Shown here: piece after piece, positions 17,959-28,165 of the stretch
Layout: every line of letters starts with the position of its first letter
Position numbering within the stretch: the stretch's first letter is position 1
Assembly (NCBI RefSeq): GCF_005403045.1
Contig: NZ_BJCL01000012.1
Span: 62,001 to 126,000 of the forward strand
Reading direction: 5' to 3'
Length of the DNA stretch: 64,000 nucleotides
Source of the DNA: Pseudaquabacterium pictum
GTDB lineage: Bacteria > Pseudomonadota > Gammaproteobacteria > Burkholderiales > Burkholderiaceae_C
The notes under the pieces: model-generated
Databases searched by the model: none
Told to the model about the DNA's origin: nothing
The model's input: only the letters and a program-made list of their open reading frames with translations
Program-made: the position numbers and the translations under genes

Positions 17959-18102
17959 GCGTCCAGTCTGGCCGCTGCAGGCGTGGTGCAAGTGCCGAAA
18001 TGCGGCGGCGGCACCCGCCATCTCCAACCGCGGCCGCGCAGCCGCAGCCTTAGACTGGGCGTGCAATCCCATCGACCCTGCCAAACGCCAGCCCTGCCCG
18101 CC

Positions 18103-18822
18103 GTGGACGCCGCCGCCGCCCCTGCCAACACCAGCGCCTTGCGGCTGGACGTGGCGCTGGCCCTGCTGCGCCAGGCCGGCCAGGCCGAGCCCGCGGGCGA
18201 CGCCGGCTCGCCGGCCTACCTGCAGGCGCTGATCGACCAGCTGGTCGACCTGTCCAGCCGCGACGCGCTGACCGGCCTGGCCAACCGCCGCAACTTCGAA
18301 CTGGCGCTGGCCCGCGAGGTCGACCGCGTCGCCCGCTCGGGCGAATCGGCCTTGCTGCTGATGGTCGACATCGACCACTTCAAGCGGGTCAACGACACCC
18401 ACGGCCACGGTGCCGGCGACCTGGTCATCCGCGCCGTGGGACAGGCCCTGACCGACAGCGTGCGGCCCATGGACCTGGTGGCCCGCATCGGTGGTGAAGA
18501 ATATGCCGTGCTGCTGCCGAACTGCCCGGCCGCCTTCGGCCCGCAGGTGGCCGCCCGGGTGCGGCAGCGGGTGGCGCGCAGCAGCGTGGCCCTGCCCGAC
18601 GGCCAGCAGCTGGCCGTCACCTGCAGCGTGGGCGGTGCCTTTGCGCCGCAATGGGTGCGCTCCACCCCGGGCATCTGGCTGCAGCGTGCCGACCTGCAGC
18701 TCTACCGGGCCAAGGCCGAGGGGCGTGACCGGGTGTGCCTGGAACACACCGCCGCGCCCGACGTCAGCGTGCAAGAGCGTGAGATGCTGCTGGGCAGCCA
18801 CGCCATCCAGGATTCGGAATGA
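18103..18822 (+). CDS. Diguanylate cyclase (GGDEF domain)
   Basis: The protein makes the second messenger cyclic di-GMP. After a short helical lead of about 55 residues comes one GGDEF domain: RDALTGLANRRNFELAL, LMVDIDHFKRVNDTHGHGAGD, and the active loop reading GGEEY. An RPMD sequence lies five residues before the loop, a match to the RxxD product-inhibition site. No sensor or membrane domain is present. No ATG lies near the start; GTG at 18103 is used, and GTG at 18061 is an alternative adding 14 residues. The stop overlaps the next start by 4 bp. Confidence 0.88.
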   Translation: MDAAAAPANTSALRLDVALALLRQAGQAEPAGDAGSPAYLQALIDQLVDLSSRDALTGLANRRNFELALAREVDRVARSGESALLLMVDIDHFKRVNDTHGHGAGDLVIRAVGQALTDSVRPMDLVARIGGEEYAVLLPNCPAAFGPQVAARVRQRVARSSVALPDGQQLAVTCSVGGAFAPQWVRSTPGIWLQRADLQLYRAKAEGRDRVCLEHTAAPDVSVQEREMLLGSHAIQDSE

Positions 18823-19610
18823 GCCAAGCAGATCGAGTGGCCAGCACCCCGCGCGGCGCCGTCATCACGGCGATCACCAGCGGCAAGGGCGGCGTGGGCA
18901 AGACCCTGGTGGCCGCCAACCTGGCGGCGGCGCTGGCCCGTGCCGGCCAGCGGGTGCTGGTGCTCGATGCCGACCTGGGCCTGGCCAACCTCGATGTGGT
19001 GCTGAACCTGTCGGCCCGCATCACCCTGCATGACGTGTTCACCGGCAAGGCCACGCTGGACGAGGCGCTGCAGCCGGCACCCGGCGGCTTTTCGGTGCTG
19101 CTGGCCGGCTCGGGCCTGGTGGAGTACAGCCGCATGACGCCCGAGGTGCGCGACAAGCTGCTCGACGTCATCGCCCAGGTGCGTCCGCGCTTCGACCAGG
19201 TGCTGCTGGACACCGGCGCCGGCATCTCCGACGTGGTGCTGTTCACCGTCTCGCTGGCCGATGAAGTGCTGATCGTGGCCACGCCCGAGCCCACCTCGCT
19301 GACCGATGCCTATGCCACGGTGAAGGTGCTGGCCACCACCCAGCCGGCGCGGCCGATGCGCCTGCTGGTCAACCAGGTGCAGCGCACCGGCGAGGCACGC
19401 ACCGTGGCCGCCCAGCTGCAGCAGGTGGTCGACCGTTTCGTCTCGCCCGCGCTGGCGGCGCCGGTGCGGCTGCTGCCGCTCGGCGAGGTGCCGATGGACG
19501 CGGCGGTGCGTGAATCGGTGCAGCGCCGGCAGCTGCTGATGGAAGCGCTGCCCGGCAGCCCCGCCGCCGTGGCCCTGGGCGCCGCCGCCGCCCGCCTGCT
19601 GCCGCCATGA
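18819..19610 (+). CDS. FleN/FlhG-like P-loop ATPase (MinD/ParA family)
   Basis: This 263-residue deviant Walker-A ATPase has SGKGGVGKTLVAANLA (residues 20-35), the switch region LDADLGLANLDVVLNL and LLDTGAGISD. FleN/FlhG proteins of this type control flagellar number and place; the lack of a MinD-type C-terminal amphipathic helix and the chemotaxis neighbours favour that role. The start ATGA overlaps the cyclase stop, so translation is probably coupled. A c-di-GMP synthase next to a FleN-like ATPase suggests joint control of motility. Confidence 0.85.
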   Translation: MSQADRVASTPRGAVITAITSGKGGVGKTLVAANLAAALARAGQRVLVLDADLGLANLDVVLNLSARITLHDVFTGKATLDEALQPAPGGFSVLLAGSGLVEYSRMTPEVRDKLLDVIAQVRPRFDQVLLDTGAGISDVVLFTVSLADEVLIVATPEPTSLTDAYATVKVLATTQPARPMRLLVNQVQRTGEARTVAAQLQQVVDRFVSPALAAPVRLLPLGEVPMDAAVRESVQRRQLLMEALPGSPAAVALGAAAARLLPP

Positions 19611-19647
19611 GCCCGGGCCGCCGCCGGCGCTGGCACACTGCCGGCCC

Positions 19648-20058
19648 ATGCAAGATGACGATGTGGACACCCCCGAGCCCGTGCCGCCGTTCCAGCGCCT
19701 GGGTGGCGAGCCTGGCGTGCGCGCCCTGGTCGACCGCTTCTACGACCTGATGGACCTGGAGCCGGCATTCGCCGGCATCCGCGCGCTGCACCCGCCCACG
19801 CTGGATGGCTCGCGCGACAAGCTGCACTGGTTCCTGTGCGGCTGGCTGGGCGGGCCCAACCATTACATCGACCGCTTCGGCCATCCGCGGCTGCGCGCCC
19901 GCCACCTGCCGTATGCCATCGGCATCGCCGAGCGCGACCAGTGGCTGGTCTGCATGGGCCAGGCGATGGCCGAACAGGCCGTCGACCCGGCGCTGGCCCA
20001 GCGCCTGGCCGAGAGCTTCTTCGGCACCGCCGACTGGATGCGCAACAAGGGGGGCTGA
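19648..20058 (+). CDS. Truncated haemoglobin, group II-like
   Basis: The 136-residue protein is a 2-on-2 globin: FQRLGGEPGVRALVDRFYDLM at the start, KLHWFLCGWLGGPNHYIDRFGHPRLRARHLPYAIG containing the proximal His, and a final WMRNK. These haem proteins bind oxygen or nitric oxide and are linked to oxidative and nitrosative stress. An acidic, Pro-rich lead of about 14 residues precedes the globin fold. It is convergent with the PEP-CTERM gene. Confidence 0.92.
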   Translation: MQDDDVDTPEPVPPFQRLGGEPGVRALVDRFYDLMDLEPAFAGIRALHPPTLDGSRDKLHWFLCGWLGGPNHYIDRFGHPRLRARHLPYAIGIAERDQWLVCMGQAMAEQAVDPALAQRLAESFFGTADWMRNKGG

Positions 20059-20076
20059 GCCCGTGGGTGGGGCGGC

Positions 20077-21255
20077 TCAGCGCCGCCCGCGCCGGGCCAT
20101 GGCACCGACGGCGGCCAGCCCGCCCAGCATCAGCGCCCAGGTCTGCGGCTCCGGCACCGGCGCCGCCGCCTCGATGTTGTAGCCCGCCATCTGCGCGCCG
20201 ACGAACCCGCCCACCAGATTCAGGCCCAGCGGGTCGTTCTCACAGGCGGTGTCGCAGATCACTTCGCCGTCCTCGGGGTTGGTCGGGCCGAGGTAGCGGT
20301 AGAACTCGTAGCGGCGCATCACCGCCTTGCCGGCATCGGCTTCGCCGATGTCGTCGACCTTCTCCTTGACCTCGTTGGCGCCCGGGTCCTTGCCATCGCC
20401 GATCTTGTCCAGCGGCCGCCGCTGCAGGATGCTCCATTCGCTTTCCACCTCGGCCGCTTCCATCTCGTGGTCGTCCTGCAGCAGATTGCCCAGGTCGATG
20501 CGCCGATCGACCTTGGTCTTGAAGGTGCGCACCCAGAAGGCCTCGCCCCACTGGTCGTGCACCTCGGGCAACTCCAGCGCGGCCGGTTCGGCCGGGCGCA
20601 CCGGGGCGATGGCCTGGATCTGCACCTGCACCTGGGCCGGCGCCGCCGGCTGGCCCACCGGCGGCGGGCTGTAGACCAGGTTCACCGCCGGGATGCCGGC
20701 CAGCACCCTGGTGTAGTCGGCGAAGCTCGCCGGCGCCGGGTTGGCCGGGTTCAGCACCAGCCAGGCATAGCGCGTGGTCGCCGGCGTCCTGGCCGACTGC
20801 ACGCCGTAGTGGTCGCAGGGCGAGGTGATCCAGCCAGCGCCCTTGGCGCCCGGCCAGCAGCTCTCGCCCGCGGTGCTGAAGCCGCCGGCGTTGTCCGGCG
20901 TGGTGATGCCGCTGGCGAACACGCCGCCGTAGGTGATGCGCACGCCCGCATGCTGACCCGCGGCGTCGGTGTAGTCCGACACATCCACCGTGCCGAAGCG
21001 CACCACGCCGGTGGTGCCCCAGACGCCGAAGTTGCGGTTCAGGCCGAACACGCTGCCCACATCCGCCTTGTGGAAGCTGCTGTCCTCGAACTCGATCTCG
21101 AAGCCGTATGCCGGCCGGCCAGTGTTGTTGACGACGTCGAAGTTGGCGAGGCTGCCGACCACGCTGACCACGGCGTGTGACGGCATCGGAACCAGGGCTG
21201 CCAGCGCGGCGGCGGCCAGTGCAGTGCGGGAGAGACGGTGAAATGGTCGGACCAA
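20077..21255 (-). CDS. PEP-CTERM sorting-domain protein
   Basis: The 392-residue exported protein has a signal peptide (basic start, hydrophobic core, PSHA cleavage region near residue 30), a beta-rich body, a Pro/Ala linker around 190-215, and at the end the PEP-CTERM signal: VPEPQTWALML, a hydrophobic helix and ARRGRR. Exosortase recognises such tails during export of surface proteins. No ATG gives a sensible start. TTG at 21255 has AGGAG (21262-21266) six bases before it and yields a clean signal peptide. No exosortase gene lies in the window. Confidence 0.88.
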   Translation of the reverse strand: MVRPFHRLSRTALAAAALAALVPMPSHAVVSVVGSLANFDVVNNTGRPAYGFEIEFEDSSFHKADVGSVFGLNRNFGVWGTTGVVRFGTVDVSDYTDAAGQHAGVRITYGGVFASGITTPDNAGGFSTAGESCWPGAKGAGWITSPCDHYGVQSARTPATTRYAWLVLNPANPAPASFADYTRVLAGIPAVNLVYSPPPVGQPAAPAQVQVQIQAIAPVRPAEPAALELPEVHDQWGEAFWVRTFKTKVDRRIDLGNLLQDDHEMEAAEVESEWSILQRRPLDKIGDGKDPGANEVKEKVDDIGEADAGKAVMRRYEFYRYLGPTNPEDGEVICDTACENDPLGLNLVGGFVGAQMAGYNIEAAAPVPEPQTWALMLGGLAAVGAMARRGRR

Positions 21256-21364
21256 GGCAAGCTCCTGAAATGGCCACCAGCGGGCCCATCTGCACATGAT
21301 CCGGACCGCGCTGAACACGACCTGAACACGGCCCGCCGTCCCCGCGTCTGCGGGGGCGGCGGCG

Positions 21365-22783
21365 TCAGCCGGGCTGGGTGTCGCTGCCGAAGTCCAGCAC
21401 CGCCGCAAAGCCGCGGCCGTCGGCCACCGGTGACTGCAGCTGCAGCTGCGCGCCCGACTGCCGGGCGATGGTGTCCACCATCGCCAGCCCGAGGCCGCTG
21501 CCCTGCAATGCATGCCCGGGCCCGCGGTCGAACGGGCGCACCAGCGTCGGCAGCAGGGCTGGCGCCACGCCGGGGCCGTCGTCCTGCACCGCCAGCTGCT
21601 GGCCGGCGACGGTCACCACCACCTGGCTGGCGCTGCCACCGTGCTTTAGCGCGTTGTCAATCAGGTTGCGCAGTGCGATGCCCAGCGCGTCGATGTCGCC
21701 GCTGACCGGCACCGACGGGCCGCGCACCTGCAGCTGCAGCTGGCCGCTGCGGGTGGCTTCGGCGAACTCGTCGACCACCAGCACCGCCAGCTGCACCAGG
21801 TCGACAGGCTCGCGCTGCAGCGCCACGCCCGATTCCACCCGCGCCAGCTGCAGCAGCCGCGTGGCCAGGCCGGTCAGCCGGTCGAGCTGGCGCAGCAGGG
21901 ACTGGGCCTGGGTGCGGGTGCCGTCGTCGGTGCTGGCCTGCACCAGGCGCTGGGCCTGGGCCCGTGCGGCGGCCAGCGGCGTGCGCAGCTCGTGCGCGGT
22001 GTTCGCGGCGAAGGCGCGCTCGCTGTCGATCAGGCCAGCCACCCGCGCCAGCAGGCTGTTGACGGTGGCCAGCCAGGGCTGCAGTTCCACCGGCACCTGC
22101 TGCACCGACAGCGGCCGCAGGTCATGCAGCGGACGCTGCGCCAGCTCGCGGCGCGCCGGCTCCAGGCTGTCGAAACCGCGGCGCAGCAGCCAGTCCATCG
22201 CCAGCCAGGCCACCGGCAGCAGCGCCAGCAGCGTGCCCAGCAGCCAGCCCACGCCGGCGCGCATGCCGGCATGGCGGTGCGCCAGCGTCTCGGCCACCTG
22301 GGCGCGGCGGCGGCCGTCTTGGGCGGTCAGCGTCAGCACCAGCCAGTCGCCGGCGGGCCGCACGCCGTCCGGCGCGCCAGGGTCCAGCGCCGTGGGCGGG
22401 GCGCTGGACGAGCGCAGCACCAGCCCGGCCTGCGCGTCCTGCACCTGGTAGACGATGAACTCGTCATGCGGTCGCAGCATGCCCTGGCGCGCGGCGGTGT
22501 CGGGCGTGGCCAGCGCGGCCTCGGGCAGCATCAGCAGCCGCTCGGCGGTCTCCTTCAGGGCACTGTCGAGCACCTCGTCGGTGCGGGCCCACAGGCCGGC
22601 GCCGGTGGCCCCGGCGGCCAGCAGCCACAGCACCACCAGCAGGCTCAGCAACCGCCGGCGCAGCTGGGCATGCAGGCTCCAGGCCGGCGCGGGCAGGGCC
22701 GCTGCCGGCGCCCGCCGACGCAGCCGCCCCAGCGCCCGGGTGGCCGGTGCGCCGCCGCTGGCGAGGTCGGGCTCAGCGCTCAA
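21365..22783 (-). CDS. Sensor histidine kinase (QseC/TctE-like)
   Basis: The 472-residue membrane kinase has a basic cytoplasmic start, a first transmembrane helix (SLLVVLWLLAAGATGAGLW, about 47-65), a periplasmic loop, a second helix (WLLGTLLALLPVAWLAMDWL), a linker, the H-box FAANTAHELRTPLAAARAQ, the N-box NLIDNALKHGG, and G-boxes DDGPGV and GSGLGLAMV. The ligand is not evident. The start overlaps the end of the response-regulator gene by 11 bp, so the two form one operon with the regulator first. Confidence 0.95.
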   Translation of the reverse strand: MSAEPDLASGGAPATRALGRLRRRAPAAALPAPAWSLHAQLRRRLLSLLVVLWLLAAGATGAGLWARTDEVLDSALKETAERLLMLPEAALATPDTAARQGMLRPHDEFIVYQVQDAQAGLVLRSSSAPPTALDPGAPDGVRPAGDWLVLTLTAQDGRRRAQVAETLAHRHAGMRAGVGWLLGTLLALLPVAWLAMDWLLRRGFDSLEPARRELAQRPLHDLRPLSVQQVPVELQPWLATVNSLLARVAGLIDSERAFAANTAHELRTPLAAARAQAQRLVQASTDDGTRTQAQSLLRQLDRLTGLATRLLQLARVESGVALQREPVDLVQLAVLVVDEFAEATRSGQLQLQVRGPSVPVSGDIDALGIALRNLIDNALKHGGSASQVVVTVAGQQLAVQDDGPGVAPALLPTLVRPFDRGPGHALQGSGLGLAMVDTIARQSGAQLQLQSPVADGRGFAAVLDFGSDTQPG

Positions 22784-23420
22784 GCCGGTAGCCCAGGCCG
22801 CGGTGGGTGCTGATCAGCCCGCCGCCCAGCTTCTTGCGCAGCCGGCTGACGATCACCTCCAGCGAGTTGCTCGACGCCTCGGCCAGGCCCAGGGCCTGCA
22901 GCCGGCCCTCGATCTCGCCGCGGCTGAAGATGCGGCCGGGCCGCTGCGCCAGGCAGGCCAGCACCGCCCATTCCATCTGGGTCAGGTCCACCGGCGCGCC
23001 GTCCAGCCAGGCCTGGTGGGCATCGGTGTCCAGGCGCAGGCCGCCCACCGACCCGGCGGCCGCCGCTGGCGCGGTGCGGCGGGCCACGGCCAACACCCGC
23101 GCCAGCAGTTCATCCAGGTCGAAGGGCTTGACGAGGTAGTCGTCGGCACCGGCGTTCAGGCCGCGGATGCGGTCGCTGACCTGGTCGCGCGCGGTCAGCA
23201 CGATCACCGGCCACAGCTGGCCGGCGCCACGCCACAGGCGCAGCAGGTCCAGGCCATCGCCGTCGGGCAGGTGCAGGTCGATCAGCGCCAGATCGGGTGG
23301 CGGCGCGTCCCAGGCCTCGGCCACCTGCCGGCACCAGTGCACCACATGGCCGGCGTTGCTGCAGTGGTCGGCCACGGCGCGGCCCAGGTCATGGTCGTCT
23401 TCGAGCAGCAGCAGGTTCAT
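22773..23420 (-). CDS. OmpR-family response regulator
   Basis: The 215-residue regulator has a receiver domain (LLLLEDDHDLGRAV, phospho-acceptor in LALIDLHLPDGDG, VIVLTARD, YLVKPFDLDEL) and a winged-helix DNA-binding domain with SRLRKKLGGGLISTHRGLGYRL at the end. The ATG at 23420 directly starts the receiver. An in-frame upstream extension to 23663 is antisense to the Smr gene end and is not used. It is paired with the overlapping kinase gene. Confidence 0.95.
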   Translation of the reverse strand: MNLLLLEDDHDLGRAVADHCSNAGHVVHWCRQVAEAWDAPPPDLALIDLHLPDGDGLDLLRLWRGAGQLWPVIVLTARDQVSDRIRGLNAGADDYLVKPFDLDELLARVLAVARRTAPAAAAGSVGGLRLDTDAHQAWLDGAPVDLTQMEWAVLACLAQRPGRIFSRGEIEGRLQALGLAEASSNSLEVIVSRLRKKLGGGLISTHRGLGYRLER

Positions 23421-23502
23421 GGCGGGGGCAGCGGGGATGCAGCCCGGAGTGGACCCGCCCGGGCTTAACGCTGCCTGAAACCGCGGCACCATGTGGCGGG
23501 GC

Positions 23503-24165
23503 TCAGCGCGACAGGCCGGCCAGCAGCACCACCAGCGCGCCGGCGCCGCCCTGCGGACCGCTGGCCTGGGCGAACGCGATGACCTCGGCGCTTTGCGCCA
23601 GCCAGCGCTGCACCTTGGCTTTGAGCACAGGCTGGCGCCCCGGCGAGCCCAGGCCCTTGCCATGCACCACCCGCACGCAGCGCATGCCGCGGCGGTGGCA
23701 TTCGCGGATGCTGTCGGTCAGCATGCTGCGGGCCTCGTCGCGGGTGTAGCCGTGCAGGTCGATGTTGCCCTGCAGCGCCCAGTGGCCGCGGCGCAGCTTG
23801 GTCACCACGTCGGGCCCGATGCCGGGGCGGCGGAAGCTGAGCCCGTCGTCGGTGAGCAGCAGCGATTCGATGTTGACCTCGTCGGACAGCGATTCGGCCA
23901 GCGCCGCGGCCTCGTCGGCCTCCCGCATGCGCGGGTGCGGCGGCGGGCGGGGCAGGTCCAGCTCGGCCAGGCCGCGGTCGGGCATCGGATGCACCGGGCC
24001 CACGGTGCGGGCGAACAGGCTGTGGGCGTCCTGCTGACGGCGCTGCTGCAGGCGCTGGGCCGCCAGCGCCCGGGCCTGGCGCTCGGCCGCCTCGCGGGCG
24101 CGCTGCTGCAGTTCGTCGCGCACCTGGGCGAGGTCGGCCAGGCTCCTGAGCTTGGCGCGGTTCAC
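23503..24165 (-). CDS. Smr domain protein (MutS2 C-terminal type)
   Basis: The 220-residue protein has a charged coiled-coil N-terminal half ([27 protein letters not shown]) and a C-terminal Smr domain with [16 protein letters not shown] and [12 protein letters not shown], the LDLHG and HGxG motifs of this nuclease-like fold. Stand-alone Smr proteins of this type (SmrA/SmrB-like) act on DNA or on ribosome-bound mRNA. Its start overlaps the radC stop by 4 bp (ATGA), so the two are translated together. Confidence 0.93.
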   Translation of the reverse strand: MNRAKLRSLADLAQVRDELQQRAREAAERQARALAAQRLQQRRQQDAHSLFARTVGPVHPMPDRGLAELDLPRPPPHPRMREADEAAALAESLSDEVNIESLLLTDDGLSFRRPGIGPDVVTKLRRGHWALQGNIDLHGYTRDEARSMLTDSIRECHRRGMRCVRVVHGKGLGSPGRQPVLKAKVQRWLAQSAEVIAFAQASGPQGGAGALVVLLAGLSR

Positions 24166-24836
24166 AGCAGGCCCCGCTCGGCGAAGCTGACCACCAGGCC
24201 GCAGCCGACCACCAGGTGGTCGAGCACCCGCACGTCCACCAGGGCCAGGGCGTTCTTCAGCGCCTGGGTGAGGTGCTCGTCGGCGCGCGAGGGCTCGGCC
24301 ACGCCCGAGGGATGGTTGTGCGCCAGGATCACCGCTGCCGCGTTGCGCGCCAGCGCGCGCTTGACCACCTCGCGCGGGTAGACGCTGGTCTGGCTGACGG
24401 TGCCGGTGAACAGCGTGTCCAGGCTGATCAGCCGGTGCTGGCTGTCGAGGAACAGCACCGCGAACACCTCGTGCGGCAGGTGGCCCAGGTGCAGCTGCAG
24501 GTAGTCGTTGACCTGCTGCGGCGATTCGAACACCGGGGTGTGCGCCAGGCGCTGGGCCAGGGCGCGGCGGGCCATCTCCACCACAGCGGCCAGCTCGGCG
24601 CGCTTGGCCGGGCCCAGGCCCTTGATGCCCTTCAGGGCATCGGCGCCGCCATGCAGCAGGCCGGCATAGCCGCCGGTGCGGGCCAGCACGTCGTCGGCCA
24701 GTTGCAACACGCCCTGGCCGCGCACGCCGGTGCGCAGCAGCAGGGCCAGCAGCTCGGCGTCGGCCAGGCTGGCGGCGCCATGCTGCAGCAGCTTTTCACG
24801 CGGGCGGGCGGCGGCGGGCAGGTCCTTGATCGACAT
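24162..24836 (-). CDS. radC: RadC family JAB/JAMM protein
   Basis: The 224-residue protein has the helix-hairpin-helix region ([25 protein letters not shown]) and a JAMM metalloprotease-like domain with the zinc motif LAHNHPSG followed by the Asp ten residues later (PSRADEHL). RadC's role is unclear despite its name; it is often mobile-element linked, but here it looks like a housekeeping copy. The ATG at 24836 starts the family signature [16 protein letters not shown]. It is divergent from the FKBP gene. Confidence 0.95.
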   Translation of the reverse strand: MSIKDLPAAARPREKLLQHGAASLADAELLALLLRTGVRGQGVLQLADDVLARTGGYAGLLHGGADALKGIKGLGPAKRAELAAVVEMARRALAQRLAHTPVFESPQQVNDYLQLHLGHLPHEVFAVLFLDSQHRLISLDTLFTGTVSQTSVYPREVVKRALARNAAAVILAHNHPSGVAEPSRADEHLTQALKNALALVDVRVLDHLVVGCGLVVSFAERGLL

Positions 24837-24972
24837 GGGCAGGTGGCGGGTCCGGAAGGCAGGCCGGCACAGTCGCCGCCCCGTAGAATGCCAGCTGAGT
24901 CTATGCGGCGCCGTCGCGCCCCGGCATCCCCCTTCAGCCCCCCATTCAGCCTCCATCGGCACCCCCATTGGC

Positions 24973-25416
24973 GTGAACACCATTCAGGAGGGGTCGTTCC
25001 TGACCCTGCACTACCGGCTGGCCGGCCCCGACGGCGCGGATGTGATCAACACCTTCGCCGACAAGCCCGCCACGCTGTCGCTGGGCACCGGCCAGCTGGC
25101 GCCGGCCATGGAGCGGCGGTTGCTCGGCCTGGCCGAGGGCACGCGCACCAGCTTCAGCCTGGCTGCCGGCGAAGCCTTCGGCGAGCGCAATCCGCAGATG
25201 CTGCAGCGGGTCAAGCGCAGCCTGCTGGCCGAGCTGGGCGACCCGGATGCCGAGTACCAGGTCGGCGACGTGGTGCAGTTCCCCACGCCCGACGGCAGCG
25301 GCCAGTACGCCGGCGTGGTGCGCGAGGCGGGCGAGGGCTGGCTGCTGTTCGACTTCAACCACCCGCTGGCCGGCCAGCCGGTCACCTTCGAAGTGCAGGT
25401 CATCGGAGTGCTCTGA
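24973..25416 (+). CDS. FKBP-type peptidyl-prolyl isomerase (SlpA-like)
   Basis: This 147-residue SlpA-type isomerase catalyses cis-trans isomerisation of prolyl bonds and acts as a chaperone. It begins [21 protein letters not shown], has [22 protein letters not shown] (the FKBP strand-helix) and the inserted-flap region up to [22 protein letters not shown], which is the family hallmark. The most reasonable start is GTG at 24973; no strong ribosome site is seen. ispH follows after 1 bp, a pairing common in proteobacteria. Confidence 0.9.
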   Translation: MNTIQEGSFLTLHYRLAGPDGADVINTFADKPATLSLGTGQLAPAMERRLLGLAEGTRTSFSLAAGEAFGERNPQMLQRVKRSLLAELGDPDAEYQVGDVVQFPTPDGSGQYAGVVREAGEGWLLFDFNHPLAGQPVTFEVQVIGVL

Positions 25417-25417
25417 G

Positions 25418-26407
25418 ATGGACACCAAGCCCGCCACCGAGCAACACCTGGTCAGCGATGTGCTGCTGGCCGAGCCGCGCGGCTTCTGCGCCGGCGTCGA
25501 CCGCGCCATCGAGATCGTCGAGCGGGCCATCACCCGCTTCGGCGCGCCGATCTACGTGCGCCATGAGATCGTGCACAACACCTACGTGGTCAACGATCTG
25601 AAGACCAAGGGCGCGATCTTCATCGAGGACCTGGCCGACGTGCCGCCCGGCGCCACCCTGGTCTTCAGCGCCCACGGCGTCAGCCGCGAGGTGCGCGCCG
25701 AGGCCGACCGCCGCGGCTTCCAGGTCTTCGACGCCACCTGCCCGCTGGTCACCAAGGTGCATGTGGAGGTGGCCAAGCTGGCCAAGGAAGGCTTCGAGTT
25801 CATCATGATCGGGCACAAGGGCCACCCCGAGGTCGAAGGCACCATGGGGCAGCTGAGCGACGGCATCTACCTGGTCGAGGACGTGGCCGACGTGCAGAAG
25901 GTGCAGCCGCGCGGCCGCCAGCTGGCCGTGGTGACGCAGACCACGCTGAGCGTGGACGACGCCGCCGCCATCCTGGCCGAGGTCAAGCGCGTGTTCCCGC
26001 ATGTGCGCGAGCCCAAGAAGCAGGACATCTGCTACGCCACCCAGAACCGCCAGGACGCCATCAAGATCATGGCGCCGCAGGTCGACATCGTCATCGTGGT
26101 GGGCAGCCCCACCAGCAGCAACAGCAACCGTCTGCGGGAGCTGGCCGAGCGGCTGGACACGCCGGCCTACATGGTCGACATGGCCGACGATCTGCAGCCG
26201 CACTGGTTCGAAGGCCGGCCGCGGGTGGGCCTGACGGCCGGCGCCTCGGCGCCCGACATCCTGGTGCAGCAGGTGATCGCCCGGCTCAAGGCGTTGGGTG
26301 CGCTCAGCGTGCGCCGCATGGCCGGCGTGGAGGAAACCGTGCACTTCCCGCTGCCCAAGGGCCTGGGCGACAAGTCGATGCGCGAGTTCTCCGCCTCCCG
26401 ATCCTGA
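25418..26407 (+). CDS. ispH: 4-hydroxy-3-methylbut-2-enyl diphosphate reductase
   Basis: IspH is the last enzyme of the methylerythritol phosphate isoprenoid pathway, using a 4Fe-4S cluster to make IPP and DMAPP. The 329-residue protein shows the three cluster cysteines in [21 protein letters not shown] and [10 protein letters not shown], plus [14 protein letters not shown] and the substrate-binding [11 protein letters not shown]. The length is typical. A terminator hairpin at 26447-26472 ends the FKBP-ispH unit. Confidence 0.98.
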   Translation: MDTKPATEQHLVSDVLLAEPRGFCAGVDRAIEIVERAITRFGAPIYVRHEIVHNTYVVNDLKTKGAIFIEDLADVPPGATLVFSAHGVSREVRAEADRRGFQVFDATCPLVTKVHVEVAKLAKEGFEFIMIGHKGHPEVEGTMGQLSDGIYLVEDVADVQKVQPRGRQLAVVTQTTLSVDDAAAILAEVKRVFPHVREPKKQDICYATQNRQDAIKIMAPQVDIVIVVGSPTSSNSNRLRELAERLDTPAYMVDMADDLQPHWFEGRPRVGLTAGASAPDILVQQVIARLKALGALSVRRMAGVEETVHFPLPKGLGDKSMREFSASRS

Positions 26408-27820
<1,413 letters not shown>

Positions 27821-27881
27821 CCGGCCGATTTTGTGGCTAGAATCGAGAGCTTCACCCAGAGACCACGGGTGCACAGACACC

Positions 27882-27972
27882 GGAGCGGTGGCAGAGTGGT
27901 CGAATGCGCCGGACTCGAAATCCGGTAAACGGTTATACCGTTTCGAGGGTTCGAATCCCTCCTGCTCCGCCA
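27882..27972 (+). tRNA. tRNA-Ser (anticodon CGA)
   Basis: The 91-nt gene has the acceptor stem GGAGCGG/CTGCTCC (one G-T pair), the anticodon loop CTCGAAA giving anticodon CGA (reads UCG), a long class II variable arm (ACGGTTATACCGTT), the T-arm GGGTTCGAATCCC and an encoded CCA. Its 3' end (27959-27972) is the left part of the duplicated attachment core of the element that follows, so integration has left the tRNA whole. Confidence 0.97.
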
Positions 27973-27973
27973 G
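27959..27973 (+). other. attL core (15-bp direct repeat, left)
   Basis: CTCCTGCTCCGCCAG spans the last 14 bases of the tRNA and one base beyond. It is identical to 40462-40476. Confidence 0.88.
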
Positions 27974-27979
27974 GACAAT

Positions 27980-28029
27980 CCCCCTGCAACGTGCACGACA
28001 GTGCAAATAACGTGCAGGGGGTTTTTGTT
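27980..28029 (+). terminator. Terminator-like hairpin just inside the element, after tRNA-Ser
   Basis: CCCCCTGCA (27980-27988) pairs with TGCAGGGGG (28013-28021), followed by TTTTTGTTT. The loop of 24 nt carries copies of AACGTGCA (27988-27995 and 28009-28016; a third is at 28096-28103). It would end transcription of serS/tRNA-Ser. Since it lies inside attL, the element supplies it. The AACGTGCA copies may also be protein-binding sites. Confidence 0.6.
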
Positions 28030-28121
28030 TAAGTCGTTGATTTGACGGCTGTTTTCCCCCCTCCGACACTGTCCACCGTGCAGCACGGCTGCAACAACGT
28101 GCACCAGCAGTCCGCGACCTT

Positions 28122-28154
28122 CTGGCGGACTGGCTGGCGGACAGACTGGCGGAC
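28122..28154 (+). repeat. Left arm-type repeats, three CTGGCGGAC copies on a 12-bp period
   Basis: CTGGCGGAC occurs at 28122-28130, 28134-28142 and 28146-28154, evenly spaced by 12 bp, immediately before the integrase start. The same 9-mer occurs twice with the same period near attR. This fits arm-type binding sites for the integrase N-terminal domain. Confidence 0.65.
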
Positions 28155-28165
28155 TGGGGGACAAG

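Noticed and set aside
24162-24836. radC as a sign of a further mobile element or defence locus.
   Set aside because: It overlaps the Smr gene by 4 bp and sits among housekeeping genes (FKBP, ispH); nothing else mobile is nearby on that side.
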